Below are positions 1 through 8,306 of a stretch of DNA of 64,000 nucleotides, one piece after another. The DNA is taken from contig NZ_AP014612.1 of NCBI RefSeq assembly GCF_002355215.1, forward strand, positions 310,001-374,000, in the 5' to 3' direction. Position 1 is the first letter of the stretch, and every line of letters begins with the position of its first letter. The notes under the pieces were generated by a model. The model had not been told where the DNA came from, searched no databases, and saw only the letters and a list, made by a program, of their open reading frames with translations. The DNA comes from Streptococcus troglodytae. Lineage in GTDB: Bacteria; Bacillota; Bacilli; Lactobacillales; Streptococcaceae. Position numbers and translations under genes: made by a program.

Positions 1-1
1 T

Positions 2-556
2 TATGTACCTTGTGAAGTCTGTCATGGAACGCGTTATAATAGTGAGACTTTGGAAGTCCATTACAAGGACAAAAATATTGCAGAAATTCTTGATATGACA
101 GTCAATGACGCAGCAGAATTTTTTGCACCGATTCCTAAAATTGCTCGCAAGATTCAGACCATTAAGGATGTTGGTCTTGGCTATGTGACTCTTGGACAGC
201 CAGCGACCACTTTATCAGGTGGGGAAGCGCAGCGCATGAAGTTGGCTTCTGAACTGCATAAACGCTCAACGGGTAAGAGTTTTTATATTCTTGATGAGCC
301 TACAACTGGTCTCCATACAGATGATATTGCTAGACTTCTTAAAGTCTTAGAGCGCTTTGTTGATGATGGCAATACTGTGCTTGTCATTGAGCATAATTTG
401 GACGTCATTAAAACAGCTGACCATATTATTGACTTGGGACCGGAAGGCGGTGTTGGTGGTGGTCAAGTCATAGCAACTGGAACACCAGAAGAAGTAGCTG
501 AGATGACGGAAAGCTATACAGGACAGTATTTGAAGGGAAGGCTAAATGAAAAGTAG
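2..556 (+). CDS. uvrA: UvrABC excinuclease subunit A, C-terminal part (cut by window edge)
   Basis: DNA-binding ATPase of nucleotide excision repair, which recognises damage with UvrB. Only the last ~184 residues are present; the frame is open to the left edge, so the TTG at 50 is not the true start. Visible are the end of a zinc module (CEVCHG near the edge), the second ABC signature [15 protein letters not shown], the Walker [10 protein letters not shown], and the switch histidine in [10 protein letters not shown]. These belong to the C-terminal ATPase of UvrA. The stop overlaps the start of the downstream peptidase gene by 11 nt, indicating translational coupling. Confidence 0.95.
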   Translation, partial: YVPCEVCHGTRYNSETLEVHYKDKNIAEILDMTVNDAAEFFAPIPKIARKIQTIKDVGLGYVTLGQPATTLSGGEAQRMKLASELHKRSTGKSFYILDEPTTGLHTDDIARLLKVLERFVDDGNTVLVIEHNLDVIKTADHIIDLGPEGGVGGGQVIATGTPEEVAEMTESYTGQYLKGRLNEK

Positions 557-1610
557 ATTGATAACATTTGAGGAAAAGTTATCTCAATCGCCAGCTGAAG
601 CTATATTGGTAACTGGCCAAAAAAATGTTTATTATCTAACAGGCTTTTGGGGGACAGCAGGAACAGTTTTTATCAGTAAAAATCGCCGTCTTTTCCTAAC
701 CGATGCTCGCTATAGTTTGCTTGCTCGACAAACCATCACAGACTTTGATATTATCGAAACACGTTCAGCACTTGCAGAAATCGTTAAAATAATCAAAGCC
801 GATAAGCTTTCAGTAATTGGCTTTGAGAGCGCTGTTACTTATTCTTATTATCAAGAATTGGCAGCGACTTTTGCGGATTATCGTTTATTTGCTCTGACGA
901 ATTTTGTAGAAGAATTACGCATGATTAAGGATACTGATGAAATTGAAGCTATTCGTCATGCCTGTCAAATTTCTGATCGTGCTTTTGCAGATGTCTTGGA
1001 CTTTATCAAACCGGGTCAAACGTCTGAGTTGGATGTAGCTAATTTTTTAGATTTTCGTATGCGAAAATACGGTGCAAGCGGCCTATCCTTTGAAACTATT
1101 GTTGCATCAGGTTACCGCTCTGCTATTGCTCATGGAGTGGCCAGTGATAAAGTAATTCAGTTGGGCGAAATGTTGACTATGGACTTTGGCTGTTATTATA
1201 ACCACTATGTCAGTGATATGACACGGACCATCCATATTGGTGATCCGACTGATGAGGAACGCACTATTTATGATCTTGTCCTGCATTCCAATTGTACTTT
1301 GATTGAGGCGCTTAAACCTGGGATGACACGCCGTGATTATGATAAGGTTGCGCGTGATATGATTGCAGCACCAGGTTATGGGCAGGCTTTTACGCATGGC
1401 ATCGGTCATGGTATTGGTCTGGATATTCACGAAATACCTTATTTTGGTAACGTTGAAGGCAGAATTGAATCTGGTATGGTTATCACAGATGAGCCTGGTA
1501 TTTATCTAGATGGCAAGTATGGCGTTCGCATTGAAGATGATCTCCTTGTGACTAAGAATGGTTGTGAAGTGCTGACCCTAGCTCCTAAAGAGTTAATTAT
1601 TTTAAAATAA
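546..1610 (+). CDS. pepP: Xaa-Pro aminopeptidase (M24B family)
   Basis: Cytoplasmic metallopeptidase that removes N-terminal residues preceding proline. It has 354 residues, the usual size for the short streptococcal form. The N-terminal creatinase-like domain covers about 1-125 and the pita-bread catalytic domain about 130-350. Metal ligands can be seen in [17 protein letters not shown] (two Asp), [13 protein letters not shown] (His), DEPGIYL (Glu) and IEDDLLV (Glu). The start overlaps the uvrA stop. Whether it is PepP-type or PepQ-like (dipeptidase) cannot be settled from sequence alone, but the N-terminal domain favours aminopeptidase P. Confidence 0.9.
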   Translation: MKSRLITFEEKLSQSPAEAILVTGQKNVYYLTGFWGTAGTVFISKNRRLFLTDARYSLLARQTITDFDIIETRSALAEIVKIIKADKLSVIGFESAVTYSYYQELAATFADYRLFALTNFVEELRMIKDTDEIEAIRHACQISDRAFADVLDFIKPGQTSELDVANFLDFRMRKYGASGLSFETIVASGYRSAIAHGVASDKVIQLGEMLTMDFGCYYNHYVSDMTRTIHIGDPTDEERTIYDLVLHSNCTLIEALKPGMTRRDYDKVARDMIAAPGYGQAFTHGIGHGIGLDIHEIPYFGNVEGRIESGMVITDEPGIYLDGKYGVRIEDDLLVTKNGCEVLTLAPKELIILK

Positions 1611-1733
1611 ATAGAAAAATAATGTAATAAGCTCTTGCTTTACCACTGCCAGTAAGATTGCGACTGCAGTATCTTGACTAAATTTTTTCTATTTTAATAA
1701 GTCGTAAACTGGTGAAAATCTTTAAATATTTAA

Positions 1734-2225
<492 letters not shown>

Positions 2226-2267
2226 TTAAAAAGGTTCTTAGAGTGATATAAATGACACTCTAAGAGC

Positions 2268-3234
2268 TCAGACTGAAGACAAACCTATTTTTCAACGTCA
2301 AAAATTTTTAAGATCTGCAAATTTCAATTTTAATTTCCTTTATTTGCGAGCGAAGCGAGCTCTAAACGAGATTTTCCGCCGTGATAAAAGTACCTGAAAC
2401 TTTAAAGTTTCAGGTACTCGGAAGATTTGAGACCTTGGGATCAAATCTTAACTGAACACGGGCTGCGGACGGCTACAAAAAGATAAACATATCCTAGACG
2501 CAAGCGTCGTCGGTTAGTTTCCTATTTTGCTCTTGTCCGCTTAACGCCCTTTGTATCTTAGTTTAACTGAACACGGGCTGCGGACGGCTGCAAAAAGATA
2601 AACATATCCTAGACGCAAGCGTCGTCGGCTAGTTTCCTATTTTGCTCTTGTCCGCTAAACGCCCTTTGTATCTTGGGTTAACTGAACACGGGCTGCGGAC
2701 GGCTGCAAAAAGATAAACGTACCCTAGACGCAAGCGTCATTGGTTAGTTTCCTATTTTGCTCTTGTCCGCTTAACGCCCTTTGTATCTTGGTTTAACTGA
2801 ACACGGGCTGCGGACGGCTGCAAAAAGATAAACATACCCTAGACGCAAGCGTCATTGGTTAGTTTCCTATTTTGCTCTTGTCCGCTTAACGCCCTTTGTA
2901 TCTTAGTTTAACTGAACACGGGCTGCGGATTGTGGCAAAAAGATGAGTCCTCCTAGAATTTTAATGATTCCGCGTCGTACTCCCTATTTTGCCTTTATCC
3001 GCTTAACGCCCTTTGTATCTTAGTTTAACTGAACACGGGCTGCGGATTGTGGCAAAAAGATGAGTCCTCCTAGAATCTTAATGATTCCGCGTCGTACTCC
3101 CTATTTTGCCTTTATCCGCTAAACGCCCTTTGTATCTTAGTTTAGGTTGGGACATAAGGAAACGAAAGTTTCCTCATCGCTACCGTCCGTATCACCTAAG
3201 GAAAGTCTCAAAAGAAGATTTTTTCTACACTCTC
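2268..3234 (+). repeat. Modular hairpin-rich repeat element, copy 1 (expanded)
   Basis: A 0.97-kb non-coding block that starts 42 bp after comEB. Its 5' module is 2268-2447, the middle is a six-unit tandem array (2448-3141), and the 3' module is 3142-3234. The same 5' and 3' modules flank a single unit at 11487-11874, so this is one family. The 5' module contains a perfect 28-bp palindrome (2390-2417, outer bases GTACC/GGTAC) and a hairpin AGATTTGA/TCAAATCT. The 3' module contains GGAAAC-GAAA-GTTTCC. Short open frames inside are fortuitous. No protein or transposase is associated. The strand given is only a display orientation. Confidence 0.9.
2448..3141 (+). repeat. Six tandem 115-117 bp inverted-repeat units
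   Basis: Unit starts are at 2448, 2563, 2678, 2793, 2908 and 3025. Each unit folds on itself: GGGC/GCCC, then GCGGAY/RTCCGC, then GCAAAA/TTTTGC arms around a small apical hairpin. Units 1-4 carry GCGGAC/GTCCGC, AAAC/GTTT and an apical GACGC-AA-GCGTC. Units 5-6 carry GCGGAT/ATCCGC, GAGT/ACTC and an apical GAAT(C/T)-loop-GATTC. The changes are paired, so folding is preserved while sequence changes. Units are head-to-tail with no spacers, unlike a CRISPR array. Confidence 0.93.
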
Positions 3235-3250
3235 GCTCTAAGAGCTTTTC

Positions 3251-3952
3251 CTATTTTTTATGGTTTTGGATTTCTTCCATATATCCTGCTGTAATGATGC
3301 CAGCAGGAAGAGCTACAATAGCAACACCAATGAGAGATGAAAACATAGTAATGATTTTACCGATAGTTGAGACAGCAAAGATATCTCCGTATCCCACCGT
3401 GGTTAAAGATATAGTTGCCCAGTAAATGGCGTCAAAAAAACTGGGAAATGTATTGGGTTCCACATTAAAAATAATTAAAGCCGACAGGAAAATATATCCT
3501 AAAGAAAAAATACCAACAATAACGAGAGAATCTTTTGTTTTTTAAAACATTAAGAATAATAGTAATATTTTTGGAATGGCGAATGATTTTAAAAAGTCGC
3601 AGCATCCGTGTAAAACGTATAATCTTTAATAATTTGAGACTGTTGTTCCATAGTAAAACTGAAGGAGATAAGCAGAGTAAATCAATAACAGCAAGTGGCG
3701 TAAAAGGATAGTACAAAAATGACAGTTTTCCTTTGTTTAGATGAAAATCTGCAGTATAAAATCTTAAAAGGTAATCAATAAGAAAAAGCACGGATGTAAT
3801 GTTATCAATATTGTATTTCCATTCGCTGTCAGCTTTGACAGTAAGTGGCAGTAAACTAAGACTGATTGTCAAAATCATAAAAGCGTTGTAACACTTTCCA
3901 ACAGTACTACGTTGTCTTTTGAATCAATTATCTCATAGATAGTTTGTCTCAT
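3251..3952 (-). pseudogene. Potassium channel family protein, frame broken
   Basis: Remains of a voltage-gated-like ion channel. The fragment nearest the 3' end holds the pore helix and selectivity filter TTVGYGDI followed by a last membrane helix. The middle fragment holds hydrophobic segments and an arginine-rich helix (IIRFTRMLRLFKIIRHS) resembling an S4 segment. A start at 3952, with AAGGAAG upstream, gives MRQTIYEIIDSKDNVV and joins the next frame if one base is restored at the A tract 3879-3882. A second break lies near 3530-3545 and joins if a base is restored in each of two A/T tracts. Restored length would be about 230 residues. It could be decay or base-calling error. Confidence 0.85.
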
Positions 3953-4026
3953 AATATATTGAACTTCCTTTTTTACTCCATTATATCATATTGAGCTTTT
4001 TGCCGTTTTGTAAATCTAAGAAAAAT

Positions 4027-4055
4027 TTGAGAATACGAGGACATTATGATAAAAT
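4027..4055 (+). promoter_or_regulatory. Predicted sigma-A promoter for efp operon
   Basis: TTGAGA at 4027-4032 and TAAAAT at 4050-4055 with a 17-bp spacer, about 37 bp before the efp start. Confidence 0.6.
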
Positions 4056-4091
4056 GAGATGATAATATTTTATAAAGAGGTATAGTAAAAA

Positions 4092-4652
4092 ATGATTGAA
4101 GCAAGCAAGCTTAAGGCTGGTATGACTTTTGAAACAACAGATGGAAAATTAATCAGAGTTCTTGAAGCCAGCCACCATAAACCAGGTAAAGGCAATACAG
4201 TTATGCGTATGAAATTGCGTGATGTTCGCACAGGTTCAACCTTTGATACAACTTATCGTCCGGAAGAAAAATTTGAACAAGCTATTATCGAAACACGTCC
4301 TGCTCAGTACCTTTATCAAATGGATGATACTGCTTATTTTATGGACACTGAAAACTATGAGCAGTATGAAATTCCGATCGTTAACATTGAAAATGAATTA
4401 AAATTTATCCTTGAAAATTCAGAAGTTAAAATTCAGTTTTATGGTTCAGAAGTTATCGGTGTTACCATACCAACAACTGTTGAATTGGTTGTTACTGATA
4501 CGCAGCCATCTATCAAAGGGGCTACTGTAACAGGTTCAGGTAAACCAGCGACACTTGAAACAGGTCTTGTTGTCAATGTACCTGACTTTATTGAAGTTGG
4601 TCAGAAATTAGTGATTAATACCGCTGAGGGAACCTATGTTTCCCGTGCCTAA
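4092..4652 (+). CDS. efp: Translation elongation factor P
   Basis: EF-P relieves ribosome stalling at polyproline stretches. The 186 residues match the family length, with three beta-barrel domains. The domain I loop tip is [10 protein letters not shown], in which the lysine before GKG is the usual modification site. The C-terminal signature region ([29 protein letters not shown]) is complete. It is the first gene of an apparent efp-asp23-nusB operon with short gaps. Confidence 0.97.
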   Translation: MIEASKLKAGMTFETTDGKLIRVLEASHHKPGKGNTVMRMKLRDVRTGSTFDTTYRPEEKFEQAIIETRPAQYLYQMDDTAYFMDTENYEQYEIPIVNIENELKFILENSEVKIQFYGSEVIGVTIPTTVELVVTDTQPSIKGATVTGSGKPATLETGLVVNVPDFIEVGQKLVINTAEGTYVSRA

Positions 4653-4695
4653 GGCAAACAGTTTTGGATGAATTTCATTAGAAAGGACAAGTTTG

Positions 4696-5085
4696 ATGGA
4701 AAATGAAATGATTGGCGAAATTGTTATTTCCCCACGTGTACTTGAAGTGATTACAGGTGTTGCGACAACGAAAGTTGAAGGTGTTCATTCGCTTCACAAT
4801 AAAACAGTGACGGATAGTCTTAGTAAAGTTGCTCACGGTCGAGGTGTCTATCTTAAAACAGAAGAAGACGGAACAGTCAGTGCAGATATCTACGTCTACC
4901 TACAATATGGGATCAATGTACCTGCCGTTTCCATGGGAATTCAACGGGCAGTCAAAACAGCTGTTTATGACATGGCTGAAGTGAATCTTTCGGAAGTTAA
5001 TATTCATGTGGTTGGCATTGTGCCGGAAAAAACCCCCAAACCTGATATGAAAAACCTATTTGATGAGGATTTTCTTGATGACTAA
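4696..5085 (+). CDS. Asp23/Gls24 family envelope stress protein
   Basis: Small Asp23-family protein (about 129 residues). The conserved core is EIVISPRVLEVITGVATTKVEGVHSL, followed by GINVPAVSMGIQRAVKTAVYDM and VNIHVVGIVPEKTP. The ATG at 4696 is preferred to the TTG at 4693 because it lies 8 nt after AAAGGA. Members of this family in Gram-positives often support cell-envelope homeostasis. The gene lies between efp and nusB and its end overlaps the nusB start by 8 nt, an arrangement conserved in streptococci. Its molecular function is unknown. Confidence 0.9.
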   Translation: MENEMIGEIVISPRVLEVITGVATTKVEGVHSLHNKTVTDSLSKVAHGRGVYLKTEEDGTVSADIYVYLQYGINVPAVSMGIQRAVKTAVYDMAEVNLSEVNIHVVGIVPEKTPKPDMKNLFDEDFLDD

Positions 5086-5505
5086 TGTATTTGTGGACTC
5101 TAGGCGCGATCTTCGTGAACGTGCTTTTCAAGCTCTTTTTCCTTGGAATTTGGTGGCGATAATTTAACAGCAGCAAGATTTGCTTATACTTATGATAAAA
5201 ATGAAGAGGAAGAGGCTGAACTTCCTCTCTTCTTACTGACTTTAATACAAGGTGTATCTGATTGTAAAAGGGAAATAGATAAGAATATTTCTAATCATCT
5301 GAAATCTGGCTGGACGCTTTCTCGGTTGACTTTGATTGATAGAAGTCTGTTACGTTTAGGTTTGTACGAAATTAAATATCATAAGGAAACACCAGAACGT
5401 GTTGCTCTTAATGAAATTATTGAAATTGCAAAAAAGTATTCAGATGAGAAATCTAGTAAATTTATTAATGGCGTTTTAAGTCAGTTTGTGCTTGAAGGGA
5501 AATAA
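5078..5505 (+). CDS. nusB: Transcription antitermination factor NusB (frame broken in this sequence)
   Basis: NusB binds boxA RNA with S10 during rRNA transcription. The ATG at 5078 starts [21 protein letters not shown], the expected NusB N-terminus. The frame is then lost at the T5 tract 5136-5140; restoring one T gives ...[12 protein letters not shown] and continues in the long open frame to 5505. That part carries the conserved [12 protein letters not shown] and [28 protein letters not shown]. The start overlaps the end of the Asp23 gene. As read, only an internal start could give a protein, lacking the RNA-binding N-terminus. A base-calling error is likely. Confidence 0.88.
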
Positions 5506-5528
5506 TAAGGTAATAAGGGCTGATAAAA

Positions 5529-5570
5529 GAAGAGGTAAGATTTAAACCTAAAATCTTACCTCTTCCTTTT
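5529..5570. terminator. Bidirectional terminator between nusB and scrR
   Basis: Long inverted repeat GAAGAGGTAAGAT.../...ATCTTACCTCTTC with a short loop, ending in a T-rich tract. It separates the convergent nusB and scrB-scrR units. Confidence 0.8.
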
Positions 5571-5706
5571 GAATTTAAAACTAAGAATTGTATTCCTAAC
5601 CTTTTGCGCAAAGTTGATTAGGTATTGATATTGAACTGATTTTCATTGATTAGATAAAGACTTCTAATCAACCACAAAAGACAGCCCCTAAATAATCCTT
5701 TTGATT

Positions 5707-6669
5707 CTAAACACTTTCTCCTGATAAAAGACCAACGGGGAGAATGTAATCTTTAGGAATATCTTGGCGATCAATTTTCTTTAGCAATACATCTACCAAA
5801 AGATGTGCGATGTCTTTAATAGGTTGCCTAATAGTTGTTAGATAAGGATAGTAGTTCTCAACAAAGTATGTTCCATCGTATCCAATAATTTTAAGTTCAA
5901 GGGGAATGGTGATGTTTAACTGGTTAGCAATTTTCATTGTTAAAATTGCTGTCATATCATCGGACAAAAAGATACCATCAGGTTTTTCATTTTGGAGAAT
6001 TACTTTTATTTCCATTTCTTTACGAATGGTGGACAGCTCTCCAGATAGATGAAAAATAGGTGCTTGAGCAAAGATGGACTTAAAGCCTAATTGTCGCAGT
6101 CCTGTCGGAGAATTAGAATTATCTTTTCCAGCGATCATAATGGGATGTTGGCAGCCGTGTTTTTTTAAAAGTCTTGCAGCCATTCGTCCGCCTTCAAAAT
6201 TATCAGAAGAGACGATGGGAATATTGGGCGCTAAGTTACGATCAAAGGCAACAATAGGAGCAGAAACTTTCTCATAGTCATCAATGCCGAGGTTATGACT
6301 ACTGGAAATAATGCCATCAACCTGATTAGCTTCTAACATTTCGAGATAATCTCGCTCTTTATCGGGATTATTTTGACTGTTACAAATAATGGCTTTGTAG
6401 CCATGTTTAAACAGCTCTATTTCTAAATATTCAATAAGTTCAGAATAGAAGATGTGACTGATATTAGGGAAAATGAGTCCAATTAGCTTGGCAGATTTCC
6501 CCTGAAGGCTGCGAGCGAGATTATTAGGCTTGTATCCTAGAGTTTTCATGGCAGCCTGTACTTTAGTAATTGTTTTTTCAGAGAGGTAGCCTTTTCGATT
6601 AATCACGCGTGAAACGGTCGTTGGACTTACGCCAGCGAGTTTTGCAACATCTGTTAATTTTGCAACCAT
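5707..6669 (-). CDS. scrR: Sucrose operon repressor ScrR (LacI/GalR family)
   Basis: Repressor of the divergent scrA/scrB promoters, relieved by growth on sucrose or its phosphorylated products. Residues 4-50 form the LacI helix-turn-helix (LTDVAKLAGVSPTTVSRVINRKGYLSEKTITKV) and hinge. Residues 60-320 form the periplasmic-binding-like effector domain (LIGLIFPNISHIFYSELIEYLE; IIGYDGTYF). Length 320 is normal. It starts 2 nt after the scrB stop, so the two are one minus-strand operon and the repressor is made with the enzyme it controls. Confidence 0.95.
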   Translation of the reverse strand: MVAKLTDVAKLAGVSPTTVSRVINRKGYLSEKTITKVQAAMKTLGYKPNNLARSLQGKSAKLIGLIFPNISHIFYSELIEYLEIELFKHGYKAIICNSQNNPDKERDYLEMLEANQVDGIISSSHNLGIDDYEKVSAPIVAFDRNLAPNIPIVSSDNFEGGRMAARLLKKHGCQHPIMIAGKDNSNSPTGLRQLGFKSIFAQAPIFHLSGELSTIRKEMEIKVILQNEKPDGIFLSDDMTAILTMKIANQLNITIPLELKIIGYDGTYFVENYYPYLTTIRQPIKDIAHLLVDVLLKKIDRQDIPKDYILPVGLLSGESV

Positions 6670-6671
6670 AG

Positions 6672-8111
6672 TTAATATTTCAATTCGTAGTAATTACCGC
6701 TTGGCTTTCCAGATTTAATCACAATACCAGTTTGTTTGTCATTTGGAAAAACACGTCCAGTAAAAACTTTTTCTCCCTTATTAATAAAAATTTCAAAAAT
6801 AGATTTGTCAACAAAAATATTGGCAACAGTCTCTTTTGCTTGAATAGAGCAAGAACGTTGGCTTCCAAATTCTAAGGCATATTGTTCCCCTACTCTAGAG
6901 CGATCGATCAGAATGGTTCCCATCTTAGTATCAACTGTAATAGCTAGACCATTGCCTTTATTATCAGCGAAAAGGATCAATTCATTAACTGATGAAGAGT
7001 CAAAGGTTAACTCTAATTCATAAGTATTATTGGTTTCTGGCTTGTGGGTGACTGCTTCCTTTTTAGAACGTAATGAAAGAACAGACTCAACAGGATATTG
7101 ATAGAGTTTACCGTGTTTAAGGCTTAGCTCTTTGACGAGGCTCAAAGCTCCTTGATAGTCGTATGAATCGCTTGGATAATCAATATCTGGCAATCCAATC
7201 CATGAGACAGCATAAACATGGCCATCGGGGGCATTGAAAGCTTGAGTAGCATAACATTCAAATCCGAAGTCAAGATTTTGAATTTCTGATGCATCAACTA
7301 GGGCAGGCTTTTCTGTGTCAAACGATTGACATACTTTGTAAGTATTGGGATAAATATTATGGTAATCTAATTCAGATTTACTGAGTCCCTGAGGACTATA
7401 AATCAGGACAGGCTGTTCGTTTATAAAAACAAGATTTGGGCACTCAATCATATATTCAGATTTACTTCCGCCAAAGTCTAGATTACCAATTTCTTGCCAA
7501 TTCTTAATATCATTATCAACAGCTTTATAGAGTTTGATAAATCCTTTTTTATCTAAACTTTGTGCTCCAACAATAGCATAAAATTGTCCTTTATAATTAA
7601 AAATTTGGGGATCGCGAAAGTGTTCAGTAACATCATTTGGCTGTTTAATAAGGACATCAGTAAATTTTTGGATATTGCCTTTTTTATCCATAAAAGCGCC
7701 GATTTGAAGTGGGTGACGATCCCAATTTTCATCTCGGACATTTCCTGTATAAAAGAGAAAAAGCTGATCACCGATTTCATAGGCACTGCCCGAGTATGCA
7801 CCATGACTGTCATGAGGGGTATCGGGATAAAGGATTGTACCTGTTTCTTTAAAATGAACTAAATCTTCACTTTCAGTATGAATCCAAGATTTTAAGCCGT
7901 GAGCTGCTCCAAACGGCCAATTTTGATAAAAAAGTTGAAATTTTCCATTAAAGTAGGAAAAACCGTTTGGATCATTAAGGAGTCCTGTTTTAGGTTCTAT
8001 ATGATACGTTGCATGCCAAGGAGACAAAGCTACATTGGTTTTAATACTTTTAATTTCTTCTTCGGTCCAATCTTGATAGCGGCGATATCTGATATTTTGA
8101 GGCAAATTCAT
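6672..8111 (-). CDS. scrB: Sucrose-6-phosphate hydrolase (GH32)
   Basis: Cytoplasmic hydrolase that splits sucrose-6-phosphate delivered by ScrA into glucose-6-phosphate and fructose. The GH32 beta-propeller carries GLLNDPNGF (nucleophile Asp, near residue 45), FRDPQIF (transition-state Asp) and YMIECPNLV (acid/base Glu). The C-terminal beta-sandwich covers about 350-479. AGGAGT lies before the ATG. Length 479 is typical. It is divergent from scrA across a 195-bp control region and is co-transcribed with scrR. Confidence 0.97.
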   Translation of the reverse strand: MNLPQNIRYRRYQDWTEEEIKSIKTNVALSPWHATYHIEPKTGLLNDPNGFSYFNGKFQLFYQNWPFGAAHGLKSWIHTESEDLVHFKETGTILYPDTPHDSHGAYSGSAYEIGDQLFLFYTGNVRDENWDRHPLQIGAFMDKKGNIQKFTDVLIKQPNDVTEHFRDPQIFNYKGQFYAIVGAQSLDKKGFIKLYKAVDNDIKNWQEIGNLDFGGSKSEYMIECPNLVFINEQPVLIYSPQGLSKSELDYHNIYPNTYKVCQSFDTEKPALVDASEIQNLDFGFECYATQAFNAPDGHVYAVSWIGLPDIDYPSDSYDYQGALSLVKELSLKHGKLYQYPVESVLSLRSKKEAVTHKPETNNTYELELTFDSSSVNELILFADNKGNGLAITVDTKMGTILIDRSRVGEQYALEFGSQRSCSIQAKETVANIFVDKSIFEIFINKGEKVFTGRVFPNDKQTGIVIKSGKPSGNYYELKY

Positions 8112-8306
8112 CGTTTATCTACTCCTAATAATAGTTTATCTGCATACTAATATAGTAAACGTTTTCTTTCTAAAAATCAATCTTTTGTTGCAAAAAAGAA
8201 TTTTATGTAAAACGATTGACATATTGGAAAAAAATGATAAAATGAATAACGTGGAAAGTAAAAAAACGCTTTCAAAAACAAAATAATTATAAGGAGTTTT
8301 TTGCAA
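8112..8306. promoter_or_regulatory. Divergent scrB/scrA control region with candidate ScrR operators
   Basis: For scrA, TTGACA (8216-8221) and TAAAAT (8238-8243) form a promoter with a 16-bp spacer. For scrB on the minus strand, TTGATT and TACTAT are spaced 17 bp. LacI-type operator candidates contain AAACG cores: AGTAAACGTTTTC around 8155-8167 (overlapping the scrB promoter), GTAAAACGATTG around 8208-8219 (overlapping the scrA -35), and AAAACGCTTTC near 8263-8274. The last also resembles a CcpA cre half. Which site binds which repressor is inference. Confidence 0.6.

Noticed and set aside
2448..3141. CRISPR array
   Set aside because: Units are 115-117 bp, head-to-tail, with no unique spacers and no cas genes nearby.
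2448..3141. Integron attC-like array (GCTTAAC resembles an RYYYAAC core)
   Set aside because: No matching GTTRRRY partner at the other end of each unit, no cassette genes between units and no integrase in the window.
3106..3425. Open frames of 62 and 92 residues on the plus strand
   Set aside because: They run through the repeat's 3' module and antisense to the channel gene; no ribosome site and no family resemblance.
5647..5672. TTGATTAG/CTAATCAA inverted repeat after scrR as an operator
   Set aside because: It lies downstream of scrR, away from any promoter. It may be a weak terminator without a T tract; no clear role could be supported.
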